NCBI GenBank assembly: GCA_013348845.1
Contig: CP054675.1
Coordinates: 810,419-870,000, forward strand
DNA: 59,582 nucleotides
Origin: Candidatus Tepidiaquacella proteinivora
Lineage (GTDB): Bacteria; Bacteroidota; Ignavibacteria; Tepidaquicellales; Tepidaquicellaceae
Direction of reading: 5' to 3'
The first letter of the stretch is position 1; each line of letters begins with the position of its first letter. A program made the position numbers and the translations under genes. A model generated the notes under the pieces. It did not search any database. It saw nothing but the letters and a program-made list of their open reading frames with translations, and was not told the origin of the DNA. Positions 1 to 8,472 of this stretch are shown here, one piece after another.

Positions 1-641
1 CAAATGGTGGTGCTAATTTTCAATACTCCAAAGAAAACGCTATTGCAATTACTGGTATCAGAGGCTATTTAAAAACATCAAATATAAGGGTTAATAGTTT
101 TCCCTGGATGGCAGTTGATAAAACTGGCGGACCATATAATGGAAATATTTATGTAACATGGTCGCAAAAGAATCAAGCTCCTGCAGGAACAGATCCTGAT
201 ATATGTTTTGCAAAATCTACAGATGGTGGCTTAAACTGGAGTACACCATTAAGAATTAATGATGACCCACTTAATAATGGCAGAGACCAATGGTTTAGTA
301 ATATTTGCGTTGACCAATATGGTGGAGTAAATATAATTTTCTATGACAGCAGAAACCCATCAACAAACGATTCTGCGGAAGTATATGTTGCACGTTCTGT
401 AGATGGTGGTAACTCCTGGACGAACATTCTTGTCAGCGATCATAGGTTCAAACCAAAACCGATTTCCGGATTAGCCGGAGGATATCAAGGTGATTACATC
501 GGTATTTGTGCTTCAGGCAATACTGTATATCCATTATGGTGTGATGATTATACAGGGGCTTATCAAGTATGGACTGCTCCTATTTCTCTAGGTCCATCAA
601 TAACCCACACTCCACTTACTGATGACAAATACAGGTGGTAA
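1..641 (+). CDS. 5' fragment: sialidase-like BNR/Asp-box repeat region (partial, frameshifted)
   Basis: This is the left fragment of the broken cargo gene. The frame runs from base 3 without a stop, so the apparent ATG at 108 is internal. Two Asp-box motifs of the S-x-D-x-G-x-x-W type are visible (STDGGLNW near residue 40 from that ATG and SVDGGNSW near residue 98), spaced as in successive blades of a sialidase-like beta-propeller. The fold is shared by sialidases and many non-enzymatic adhesins, and no catalytic Arg triad can be assigned from this piece. It ends after ITHTPLTD in an out-of-frame tail (DKYRW, then stop). Confidence 0.7.
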   Translation, partial: NGGANFQYSKENAIAITGIRGYLKTSNIRVNSFPWMAVDKTGGPYNGNIYVTWSQKNQAPAGTDPDICFAKSTDGGLNWSTPLRINDDPLNNGRDQWFSNICVDQYGGVNIIFYDSRNPSTNDSAEVYVARSVDGGNSWTNILVSDHRFKPKPISGLAGGYQGDYIGICASGNTVYPLWCDDYTGAYQVWTAPISLGPSITHTPLTDDKYRW

Positions 642-1806
642 CAACTGGACAGGTAATATAACCTTAACAGGACCTGGTACATACAGATATTATATAAGAA
701 CAGTAGATTCACTTAACAGGGTAGCAACAGCGCCGGCGGGAGCACCGGGGTCATACTATTCATTCATTGCATCACCTGACACCGTAAAGCCAGTAATAAC
801 TCACACTCCGCTACCCAATTGGCCAAAGTTACAATGGCCTGCAACAGTAACGGCAAATGTAACGGACAACATAGGAATAGACTCAGTTTGGGTAAGGTGG
901 TATAAGAACACACCATCGACAGGGATAAAGCATTTCAAGTTATTACCGGTAGGAGGAAACAACTATTCAGCGGCATTTAATTCAACACAGGCAGAAGTTA
1001 ACATAAATGACTCAATATTTTACAGGATATATGCAAGAGATAATTCCTCAGGTCACAATATGGATTCGACAGTGTTATACAATTTCAAGATAATAAATAT
1101 AGTAAATGTATGTATAGGAACAGGGACAACACTTGTCGGATATCCATTCTATACATTTTATATGGATAGTAAGACACATATGCTATATTTAGGCAGTGAA
1201 ATAGGAGTACCTGGCGGTGGTTCAATCACGAAGATAGGATTTAATGTAGGAGCGATAGGTTCACCAGCGATGAACGGATTCCAGATCAGGATGCAGAACA
1301 CAACGATAACGACAATAACGGGATTTGTAACCACAGGTAGCTGGCAGACGGTATATACCTCAAGTTCATACTTACCAGCAGGGACTGGCTGGCAATATAT
1401 AACCTTAACCACTCCATTTTCCTATAATGGCACGAACTTACTTGTAGAAGTATGTTTCAACAATAGCAGTTGGTCATCTAATACGACAGTACAGGCGACA
1501 TCAGTATCACCGCAGCGGACATTCCATCAATATGCAGATTTAAGTACAGGTAACGGATGTATTGACCCATTAAGTTCAACCACAACCAATCCATTACGAC
1601 CGAATGTATGTCTTGAATTAACTCCTGGTACAGGGTTAGAGAATAAGCTAAGTGAGATACCGGATAAATATGAGTTATCTCAGAACTACCCAAATCCATT
1701 TAATCCTGTAACGAAGATAAGTTTCGGAATACCGAAGCAAGGATTAGTGAGGTTAAAAGTATATGATGTATTAGGAAGAGAAGTAGCAGATTTAGAAATG
1801 AAGTAA
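622..1806 (+). CDS. 3' fragment: beta-sandwich modules and truncated T9SS sorting domain
   Basis: This is the continuation of the same gene in another frame; a stop at 601-603 prevents upstream extension in this frame. It holds the second half of the first ITHTPL module, a complete second one (VITHTPLPNW onward), and a module of roughly 170 residues (GTTLVGYPFYTFYMDS ... QRTFHQYADL) found in FCB-group cell-surface proteins. The sorting domain begins at YELSQNYPNPFNPVTKISF, but a probable one-base deletion near 1794 gives a premature stop at 1804-1806. The missing end (MAGRYTVEF ... SLASGVYFYRL ... RMMLIK) is encoded just downstream in another frame, to 1925. As written, the protein would lack the C-terminal secretion signal. 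Confidence 0.7.
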   Translation: MTNTGGNNWTGNITLTGPGTYRYYIRTVDSLNRVATAPAGAPGSYYSFIASPDTVKPVITHTPLPNWPKLQWPATVTANVTDNIGIDSVWVRWYKNTPSTGIKHFKLLPVGGNNYSAAFNSTQAEVNINDSIFYRIYARDNSSGHNMDSTVLYNFKIINIVNVCIGTGTTLVGYPFYTFYMDSKTHMLYLGSEIGVPGGGSITKIGFNVGAIGSPAMNGFQIRMQNTTITTITGFVTTGSWQTVYTSSSYLPAGTGWQYITLTTPFSYNGTNLLVEVCFNNSSWSSNTTVQATSVSPQRTFHQYADLSTGNGCIDPLSSTTTNPLRPNVCLELTPGTGLENKLSEIPDKYELSQNYPNPFNPVTKISFGIPKQGLVRLKVYDVLGREVADLEMK

Positions 1807-1950
1807 AGATGGCAGGCAGATACACGGTAGAATTTGATGGAAGTAGTCTTGCAAGTGGAGTATATTTCTACAGACTTGAATCGAATGGATTTGTTGATGT
1901 GAAAAGAATGATGCTGATTAAGTAAAAAAGAATATTTCAGTATAAAAATA

Positions 1951-1984
1951 AAAAGACTACAAGATAAATTTCTTGTAGTCTTTT
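1951..1984. terminator. Bidirectional intrinsic terminator
   Basis: A perfect 13-base-pair stem (AAAAGACTACAAG at 1951-1963 with its complement at 1972-1984) encloses a short loop and is followed by a T run on the plus strand (to 1989). On the minus strand the stem is followed by TTTTTATTTTTAT, so it can serve both converging transcripts: the T9SS gene (plus) and the decarboxylase operon (minus). It is the strongest hairpin I found in the window. Confidence 0.9.
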
Positions 1985-1999
1985 TTTTTAATAAAAATT

Positions 2000-3415
2000 T
2001 TAATTAATCTGTTTTGAATTTTCTAAGATAATATTATATGCTTCTTCAATATGCTTTTCTGAAACATACGTCTGACCAATTACCATTCTTAATGTGAACT
2101 TACCTTTAAGTTTTGTATGAGATAAATAAATTTTACCTGTGTTATTAATTTTATGTAGAAGCAATTCATTAATTGAATTTAACTTCTCTTCATCTGAAAT
2201 ATTTTTCGGTTTGTATCTAAAACAAATCAGATTTGCAATTACGGGCGCAAGTATTTCAAATCCCTCACTTTGAGAAAGTAACGAAACGAATTTTTTTGCT
2301 AATGATATATGGTATCGGAGTTTTTCTTTTAATCCATTAACACCATAGCTTCTGATAACAAACCATAACTTCAAAGCACGAAATCTCCTTCCTAACTGAA
2401 TTCCCCAATCGCAATAATTATTAGTAATTTTATCTGACTTCGTTTTAAGATATTCAGGAATTATTTCAAAAGTTCTTACAAGTGCAGAAACATCCTTTAC
2501 GAAATATGCAGAACAATCAAAATTGGTGAATAACCATTTGTGTGGATTGAAAACGAAACTGTCAGCATATTCAATTCCTTTTAAAATCCATTTGTATTCT
2601 GGTAAAATTAAAGCCGAGCCAAGAAATGCAGCATCAATGTGTAACCAAAGATTAAATTCTTTTGCTATTTTTCCTATCTCTTCTAATGGATCTATTGCGG
2701 TTGAGCCTGTGGTTCCAAGAGTTGCAATTATACAAAGTGGTATATATCCTTTTGCTAAATCTTCTTCCATTGATTCCTTTAGAAGTGTTGGAATCATTGA
2801 GTATTTGTCATCCACTGGTATTTTTACCAGATTTGATTTTCCTATTCCTGAGATTTTAACTGCTTTTTCAATAGAAGAATGTGTTTCAGTTGAACAATAA
2901 ACTCTAAACTTATTATTCTCAAATCCTGATTCATTTATTCTGTAATTAGTAAAGCTTTCTCTTGCAGATAAAATTGAAACAAGAGTAGAGGTAGATGCAG
3001 TATCCTGAATCACTCCGAGAAAATAATCAGGCAAACCAATCATATCCCTTAACCAGTATAAAACTTTCTCTTCTAATTCAGTCGCTGCAGGAGATGTTTC
3101 CCACTTCATACATTGAGCTGCAATTGCAGATGTTAGCAATTCAGCTAAAATAGATGGAAAACTTGTATTTGCAGGGAAATATGCGAAAAACTTCGGACTC
3201 TGCCAATGTGTAATACCGGGTATTATAATTTGCTGAAAATCACTGAATATCTTTTCAAAGGGTTCTGAATTTTGAGGTGGTGTATCTGGAATTTTATTAA
3301 AGATTTCTCTTGGTTTTACTTTTGACTTTACAGGAAAATTTTCAATATTATTATAATATTCTACAATCCAATCGATTAACTCTTTTGCAAATTTTTCAAA
3401 TTTATTTATATCCAC
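2000..3415 (-). CDS. Group II PLP-dependent amino acid decarboxylase (aromatic/tyrosine decarboxylase-like)
   Basis: The 471-residue protein matches group II pyridoxal-phosphate decarboxylases (DOPA/tyrosine/tryptophan decarboxylase family) along its length. The PLP lysine is Lys293 in FNPHKWLFTNFDCSAYF, the ring-stacking His is His179 (STETHSSIEKA), and the pyridine-binding Asp is Asp261 (HIDAAF). It would convert an amino acid to the amine plus CO2 in the cytoplasm. Substrate cannot be told from sequence; aromatic amino acids are the family default, though some members act as aldehyde synthases. The start is GTG. It is the last gene of an apparent gyrA-threonine aldolase-decarboxylase run (13-base gap) and is followed by the bidirectional terminator. 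Confidence 0.88.
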   Translation of the reverse strand: MDINKFEKFAKELIDWIVEYYNNIENFPVKSKVKPREIFNKIPDTPPQNSEPFEKIFSDFQQIIIPGITHWQSPKFFAYFPANTSFPSILAELLTSAIAAQCMKWETSPAATELEEKVLYWLRDMIGLPDYFLGVIQDTASTSTLVSILSARESFTNYRINESGFENNKFRVYCSTETHSSIEKAVKISGIGKSNLVKIPVDDKYSMIPTLLKESMEEDLAKGYIPLCIIATLGTTGSTAIDPLEEIGKIAKEFNLWLHIDAAFLGSALILPEYKWILKGIEYADSFVFNPHKWLFTNFDCSAYFVKDVSALVRTFEIIPEYLKTKSDKITNNYCDWGIQLGRRFRALKLWFVIRSYGVNGLKEKLRYHISLAKKFVSLLSQSEGFEILAPVIANLICFRYKPKNISDEEKLNSINELLLHKINNTGKIYLSHTKLKGKFTLRMVIGQTYVSEKHIEEAYNIILENSKQIN

Positions 3416-3428
3416 TTAAAAAATAGAT

Positions 3429-4445
3429 TTAAAATAATTCACTGATAAGATGGATTGCTTCCTGCACTTCACACATTTGCACATCAAGATGAAAAACAGC
3501 TCTTAAAAATTCATAACTCCCGGATGAAATAAGTACGCCTTTTTCTTTCAACTTCATAATAAAATCCTGCTTGTTATATTTACTTGTGGAAAAAATTACA
3601 ATATTTGTTTGAACAGTATTTAAATCAACATTAATACCTTTTATCTGGCTGATTTTTTCAGCAAAATATTTTGCTTTAACATGATCTTCTTTTAATCGTT
3701 CTACATTATTATCCAAAGCATATAACGCAGCAGCAGCAATAACTCCAACTTGTCTCATTCCAGCACCGAGTATCTTTCTCCATTTGTGAGCAATTTGTAT
3801 AAAATCAAAATCACCACATAAAATTGAACCAACAGGTGCCCCGAGTCCTTTTGAAAAACAAAAAGAAATAGAATCAAAGTAAGATGCATACTCCTTTACA
3901 GAAATTCCTGTTTCAACAGAAGCATTGAAAATTCTTGCACCATCAAGATGAGTTTTTATATTCATCTCCCTTGCCAAATCTGTAATCTCCTTAATATTGT
4001 CTATAGGTTGAATCACACCACCTGCCCTATTATGAGTATTTTCAATTGATATTAAACTTGTTCTGGGAAAATAATATTCCTTTGGTCTGATATGTTTTTT
4101 TACTTCATTTACATCCATAATCCCCTGTTCCCCTTTTATTGGTAAGAGTTGAACTCTTGAAATTATTGAAGGGGCTGCTGTTTCATAATTCATAATATGT
4201 GAATTGAACTCAACAATAACTTCTTCACCGGGCTTTGTATGTGCTTTAATCGCAAGTTGATTAGCCATACAACCACTTGGTACAAAAAGAGCTGCTTGCT
4301 TACCTGTAAGTTCTGCACATTTTTTTTGAAGGAAATTTACAGTAGGGTCTTCTCCGAATATATCATCTCCAAATTCTGCCCGGGTTATAAACTCAAGCAT
4401 CTGTTTTGATGGTTTAGTAACTGTATCACTTCTTAAATCAATCAT
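3429..4445 (-). CDS. ltaE: Low-specificity L-threonine aldolase
   Basis: This 338-residue fold-type I PLP enzyme cleaves L-threonine/L-allo-threonine to glycine and acetaldehyde. The N-terminus MIDLRSDTVTKPS is the classic start of the family. The Schiff-base lysine is Lys199 (FCFSKGLGAPVGS) and the cofactor contacts Asp168 and Arg171 lie in HLDGARIFNA. Length is normal for the family. It lies 21 bases downstream of gyrA and 13 bases upstream of the decarboxylase on the same strand, so the three are probably co-transcribed. The reason for placing two PLP enzymes behind gyrA is not obvious; it could be simple operon convenience. Confidence 0.93.
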   Translation of the reverse strand: MIDLRSDTVTKPSKQMLEFITRAEFGDDIFGEDPTVNFLQKKCAELTGKQAALFVPSGCMANQLAIKAHTKPGEEVIVEFNSHIMNYETAAPSIISRVQLLPIKGEQGIMDVNEVKKHIRPKEYYFPRTSLISIENTHNRAGGVIQPIDNIKEITDLAREMNIKTHLDGARIFNASVETGISVKEYASYFDSISFCFSKGLGAPVGSILCGDFDFIQIAHKWRKILGAGMRQVGVIAAAALYALDNNVERLKEDHVKAKYFAEKISQIKGINVDLNTVQTNIVIFSTSKYNKQDFIMKLKEKGVLISSGSYEFLRAVFHLDVQMCEVQEAIHLISELF

Positions 4446-4466
4446 AATATAAAAGATTTATTTCTT

Positions 4467-6914
4467 TTAACTATTACCATTTTCCACAATATTTGCAACA
4501 GCAGAAATCTTGTCATTATCAGCAATTCTTATTAATCTGACTCCCTGTGCATTTCTTCCCATAACACGAATATCTTTTACTTTCTGTCGAATTAAAATAC
4601 CTCTTGATGTTATAATCATTAAATCATCAGAATCAGTAACTTCTTTGATGGAAATTAGTTTTCCAACTTTTTCAGATACTTTAACTGTGATAACACCCTT
4701 TCCGCCACGATTAGTGATTCTGTAATCAGCAAGTTCACTTCTTTTACCATATCCCTTTTCCGTAACAACAAGAATTGTGGCGGATGGTCTAACGACAGCA
4801 ATCATTCCTATTACAAAATCACCTTTCCCGAGTTTTATTGCTCTAACTCCGGTAGCTACTCTTCCCATTTCTCTAACCTGAGATTCATTAAATCTTATAG
4901 CAAGACCATTATGAGTACCTATTACAATTTCCTGCTTTCCATTTGTTAATTTCACATCAACAAGTTCATCACCTTCATTCAGGTTAATTGCATTAATTCC
5001 ATTCCTTCGAATATTTGAATACGCATCAAGTCTTGTTTTCTTAATCAAGCCTTGCTGAGTTACCATTGTAACAAATAATTCTTCATTAAAATCTTTAACA
5101 ACAACAAAAGCAGAAATATTTTCTTCTTTTTCCTTTTCAATTAAATTCAAAATTGATTTTCCACGTGATGCTCTTGTACCTTCAGGAATATCATATACTT
5201 TCAACCAGTAACATTTTCCTTTATCTGTAAAGAACATTATATATTGATGAGTAGAACCAACAAACATATGCTCAATGAAATCATCATCAGAATTTCCGGT
5301 TGAAGCAGCAGTAATTCCTTTACCTCCGCGTCCTTGTGACCGATATGATGAGACAGGTATTCTTTTAATGAATCCTTTATTCGATATTGTAATTACAACA
5401 TCTTCTTCCTTGACAAGTTCTTTCATCATTTCCTCATCTGTCATCTTTTTAACATCATAAACTATCTGGGTTCTTCTATCATCACCGAATTTTTCCTTAA
5501 TATCTTTTAATTCTTCAATTATAATTTCTTTTCTTAGCGCCTCACTTGCTAATATTCGTTTAAGTCTCTCAATTGTTTTTAAGACTTCCTTATATTCATC
5601 TTCTACTTTTTTTCTTTCTAATCCGGTAAGTTTTTGCAATCGCATATCAAGTATTGCCTGAGCCTGAATTTCTGATAATTTAAACCTTTTCATCAGGCTT
5701 TCTTTAGCGGTCGGAACATCTTTTGACTTCTTGATTAACTTTATAATTTCATCAATATTATCAAGCGCAATAATATAACCTTCAAGGATATGAGCTCTTT
5801 TCTCTGCTGCATTCAAATCAAACTTTGTTCTTCTGACTATAACCTCCAACCTATGTTTAACAAAATGTTCAATTAAATCTTTCAGATTTAACACTTTGGG
5901 AACTCCATCGACGAGAGCAAGATTTATCACCCCAAAAGTAACCTGCATCTGTGTATGCTTGAACAAATTATTCAGTACAATGTGCGGATTACCATCTCTT
6001 TTAAGTCCGATTACAATTCTCATTCCATCTCTATCACTTTCATCATTTATAGATGAAATATCATCGATTTTCTTCTCGCGCGCAAGCATTGCAATAGATT
6101 CAATAAGACTTGCTTTATTAACCTGATATGGAATTTCAGTTATAACGATATTTTGCTTACCGGTTCTTTCAGTTTCAATAGAAGCTTTTGCCCGTAAAAT
6201 AATTTTTCCTTTGCCTGTTGTATATGCTTCAACTACTGGTTCGTAACCATAAATAATACCGCCAGTCGGAAAATCAGGCGCAGTAATATACTTCATTAAT
6301 TGTTTAATCGTGCAATCGGGATTTTTTATGTAATAAATAATACCATCAACAACTTCTTTTAAATTATGCGGAGGAATATTAGTTGCCATTCCCACTGCAA
6401 TACCATTTGAACCATTAATTAAAAGATTAGGTATTACAGTCGGAAGCACAGAAGGCTCTTTTAAGGTGTCATCAAAATTAGGATTAAAATCTACTGTATC
6501 TTTTTCAAGGTCTGCTAATAAATATTCCGCGATTCTGTGTAAACGAGCTTCAGTATATCTCATCGCTGCCGGCGAATCACCATCAATCGAACCAAAGTTT
6601 CCCTGCCCGTCAACCAAAGGATATCTCAAAGAAAAATCCTGAACCATTCTAACCATAGTATCATAAACAGCTTTATCTCCATGAGGGTGATATTTCCCGA
6701 GAACCTCTCCAACAATACGAGCAGATTTTTTATAAGGTTTGTTATGAGTTAAATTCAATTCATTCATCCCGTATAATACTCTTCTATGTACGGGTTTAAG
6801 CCCATCACGAACATCGGGTAAAGCACGGGATACTATTACCGACATTGAATAATCAATATAAGAGGATTTCATTTCATCCTCAATGTTCACAGGTATTATT
6901 TTCTCATTTGGCAT
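4467..6914 (-). CDS. gyrA: DNA gyrase subunit A
   Basis: This 815-residue catalytic subunit of DNA gyrase partners with GyrB to introduce negative supercoils. The breakage-reunion domain is complete, with the active-site tyrosine at Tyr120 ([10 protein letters not shown]). The C-terminal wrapping domain carries the GyrA box (QGRGGKG) that separates GyrA from ParC. In the quinolone-determining region the sequence is [12 protein letters not shown]: Lys81 sits where E. coli has Ser83, while the acidic partner (Asp85, E. coli Asp87) is kept. The start ATG fits the family N-terminus. It is preceded by tRNA-Ala on the same strand and followed by the threonine aldolase. Confidence 0.97.
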   Translation of the reverse strand: MPNEKIIPVNIEDEMKSSYIDYSMSVIVSRALPDVRDGLKPVHRRVLYGMNELNLTHNKPYKKSARIVGEVLGKYHPHGDKAVYDTMVRMVQDFSLRYPLVDGQGNFGSIDGDSPAAMRYTEARLHRIAEYLLADLEKDTVDFNPNFDDTLKEPSVLPTVIPNLLINGSNGIAVGMATNIPPHNLKEVVDGIIYYIKNPDCTIKQLMKYITAPDFPTGGIIYGYEPVVEAYTTGKGKIILRAKASIETERTGKQNIVITEIPYQVNKASLIESIAMLAREKKIDDISSINDESDRDGMRIVIGLKRDGNPHIVLNNLFKHTQMQVTFGVINLALVDGVPKVLNLKDLIEHFVKHRLEVIVRRTKFDLNAAEKRAHILEGYIIALDNIDEIIKLIKKSKDVPTAKESLMKRFKLSEIQAQAILDMRLQKLTGLERKKVEDEYKEVLKTIERLKRILASEALRKEIIIEELKDIKEKFGDDRRTQIVYDVKKMTDEEMMKELVKEEDVVITISNKGFIKRIPVSSYRSQGRGGKGITAASTGNSDDDFIEHMFVGSTHQYIMFFTDKGKCYWLKVYDIPEGTRASRGKSILNLIEKEKEENISAFVVVKDFNEELFVTMVTQQGLIKKTRLDAYSNIRRNGINAINLNEGDELVDVKLTNGKQEIVIGTHNGLAIRFNESQVREMGRVATGVRAIKLGKGDFVIGMIAVVRPSATILVVTEKGYGKRSELADYRITNRGGKGVITVKVSEKVGKLISIKEVTDSDDLMIITSRGILIRQKVKDIRVMGRNAQGVRLIRIADNDKISAVANIVENGNS

Positions 6915-7012
6915 AAAAAATAACTTACTTCCTTATTTTAGATTGAAATACAAAATTCATTTATTGAATTGTCTAAAAGCCATTTAAATTTTGCAGTAGC
7001 TATTTTAAATTG

Positions 7013-7085
7013 TGGAGCTAACGGGATTCGAACCCGTCACCCCTTCGTTGCGAACGAAGTGCTCTACCAAATGAGCTATAGCCCC
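7013..7085 (-). tRNA. tRNA-Ala (anticodon CGC)
   Basis: Read on the minus strand, a complete 73-base cloverleaf folds: 7-bp acceptor (GGGGCTA/TAGCTCC), D arm GCTC/GAGC, anticodon arm CTTCG-TTCGCAA-CGAAG, 5-base variable loop, and T arm ACGGG-TTCGAAT-CCCGT. The anticodon CGC reads GCG alanine codons. The G3-U70 wobble pair, the main identity element for alanyl-tRNA synthetase, is present. The 3' CCA is not encoded after the discriminator A. The gene starts 4 bases after the aminotransferase stop and may be processed from that transcript. Confidence 0.96.
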
Positions 7086-7089
7086 TGTA

Positions 7090-8376
7090 TTAACTTAACT
7101 TTGATAAAGAATTCTCTAAGTTATATAATATCTCAGATACTTCTTCGTGAGTACAGGTACCAACAGATAATCTATACCAGGTTGGGTTATTATAAGAGCC
7201 AAAAGCAGAAAATGGAACTAATCCAACTTTTGCATCATCAATTAAATAATTAGTGATATCTTCAGTTGATTGTATAATTTTTCCATCAGGTTTCTTTAAC
7301 CCGATTAAGTCAAACTGTACAGTTAAATATATTGCTGCCTGAGGTTCAATAGCATTTACTTTGTAACCTTTAGATTTTAGTTTTAAGAAACCTTCGTAAA
7401 AACTAAATAGTCTTTTTGATACTTCTTGTTTAAAATTATCAATATAAGAATCGACCCATTCTTTATTTGCTAAAAATCTTGAAGCAGCAATCTGTTCCGG
7501 CTTTGGTGGAAAAGCACCCATATGAGAAAATAAAGCTTTCATTTTGGTAATAACTTCATCATCTGCGAAACCCCATCCAACTCTTAAACCTGTACCAGCA
7601 AAGTATTTCGACATTCCATCAACAAAGAGGGTGTATTTCCTCATTTCCGGATTTATTGAAACAGGATTATAATGTTTATAATTTTTATAAGTTAATAACC
7701 AATAAATCTGGTCATACATCAGATAAACCGGCTTAATGTTTGCTTTCTTTCTCCTTTGATTTTCTTCAAGAATTAAATCACAGAGCAAATTTAAATTTTC
7801 TTTTTGTAAAACAGTTCCGGTTGGATTAAGAGGTGAACACATTGCAATTAAAGAAGCATCTTTTATAAAAGGTTTAATCGAATCTGCAAGAGGCATAAAA
7901 TTATTTTCCGGGCTGGTTTCAATAATTACCATTTTGGATTTAACAATATGGGCATAATAATTATTGTTCCAGGATGGAACCGGAAAAACAACTGTTTCAT
8001 CAGGATTAACGCAAGAAATGAAATATGTAAAAATCAAAGGTCTTCCTCCACCTCCTACAATAAATTCATCAGGAGAATAGTCAAGATGCTCTCTATCAGA
8101 AATAAATTTAGATAAAGTTTTTCTTAATTCAGGTTCACCAACAATAGGTGGATAATTTGTATGTCTTTCTTTATATGCATTAAAAACCTCATTCATATAT
8201 TCATTCGGTACGGGAAAAACTTTCGGGTTAAAATCACCAATCGTCAAATTAAAAATCTTTTCTCCCTGATTAATTTTTTTGTTAATTAATCCTGCAATCT
8301 TTCTTATATCTGAATCTGTAAGAGTATCAACCATATCAGATACAATTCTGAAATTCTCAAAATTATTATTACTCAT
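7090..8376 (-). CDS. PLP-dependent aminotransferase, class I/II
   Basis: This 428-residue protein is an aspartate-aminotransferase-fold enzyme. The PLP lysine is Lys257 (VDGMSKYFAGTGLRVGW), with the NPTG loop at residues 184-187, Asp222 in MYDQIY and the phosphate-binding Arg265 nearby. The family covers aspartate, tyrosine, alanine and valine-type transaminases, and the sequence does not fix the substrate. It is monocistronic apart from the tRNA immediately downstream. A possible FCB-type promoter lies at 8416-8446 on the minus strand. Confidence 0.88.
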   Translation of the reverse strand: MSNNNFENFRIVSDMVDTLTDSDIRKIAGLINKKINQGEKIFNLTIGDFNPKVFPVPNEYMNEVFNAYKERHTNYPPIVGEPELRKTLSKFISDREHLDYSPDEFIVGGGGRPLIFTYFISCVNPDETVVFPVPSWNNNYYAHIVKSKMVIIETSPENNFMPLADSIKPFIKDASLIAMCSPLNPTGTVLQKENLNLLCDLILEENQRRKKANIKPVYLMYDQIYWLLTYKNYKHYNPVSINPEMRKYTLFVDGMSKYFAGTGLRVGWGFADDEVITKMKALFSHMGAFPPKPEQIAASRFLANKEWVDSYIDNFKQEVSKRLFSFYEGFLKLKSKGYKVNAIEPQAAIYLTVQFDLIGLKKPDGKIIQSTEDITNYLIDDAKVGLVPFSAFGSYNNPTWYRLSVGTCTHEEVSEILYNLENSLSKLS

Positions 8377-8415
8377 AATATAAAATTTTAAATTCTAATT
8401 TTATATTTAAACTAT

Positions 8416-8446
8416 TAAAAATACAGTATTTTTTGCTTATTTTCAA
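8416..8446 (-). promoter_or_regulatory. Candidate FCB-type promoter for the aminotransferase gene
   Basis: On the minus strand a TTG (8446-8444) is followed after 20 bases by TATTTTTA (8423-8416), one mismatch from the Bacteroidota -7 consensus TAnnTTTG, with the -33 TTG at about the right spacing. It lies 40 bases upstream of the ATG at 8376. Given the A+T richness this could be chance. Confidence 0.3.
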
Positions 8447-8472
8447 TGTGAAAAAAGGAGCATAAATTTAAG

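Larger units (their letters stand above)
1..1925 (+). pseudogene. Broken secreted BNR-repeat protein with T9SS sorting domain
   Basis: The reading frame is open from the left edge, so the true start lies outside the window. The product would be a secreted protein: sialidase-type (Asp-box) repeats, two related beta-sandwich modules each starting with ITHTPL, a further beta-rich module, and a type IX sorting domain (NYPNPFNP, then GREVADL, ending VDVKRMMLIK). Two lesions interrupt it. Near 612-625 the frame changes, and internal comparison of the two ITHTPL modules suggests about 40 residues are missing from the first. Near 1794 one base appears to be missing: GATTTAGAAATGAAG where GATTTAGTAAATGAAG would continue the normal NEVKMAGRY sequence to the stop at 1923-1925. 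It is either a decayed gene or an assembly error in a repeat-rich gene; the sequence alone cannot decide. Confidence 0.75.

Noticed and set aside
1158-1412. Minus-strand frames inside the T9SS cargo gene (1158-1412 and 1478-1699)
   Set aside because: They are antisense to clear beta-sandwich and sorting-domain coding sequence and have no similarity that I recognise.
6969-7253. Plus-strand open frame of 94 residues between gyrA and the aminotransferase gene
   Set aside because: It runs through the antisense of tRNA-Ala and into the aminotransferase gene, has no recognisable protein features and is an accidental frame.
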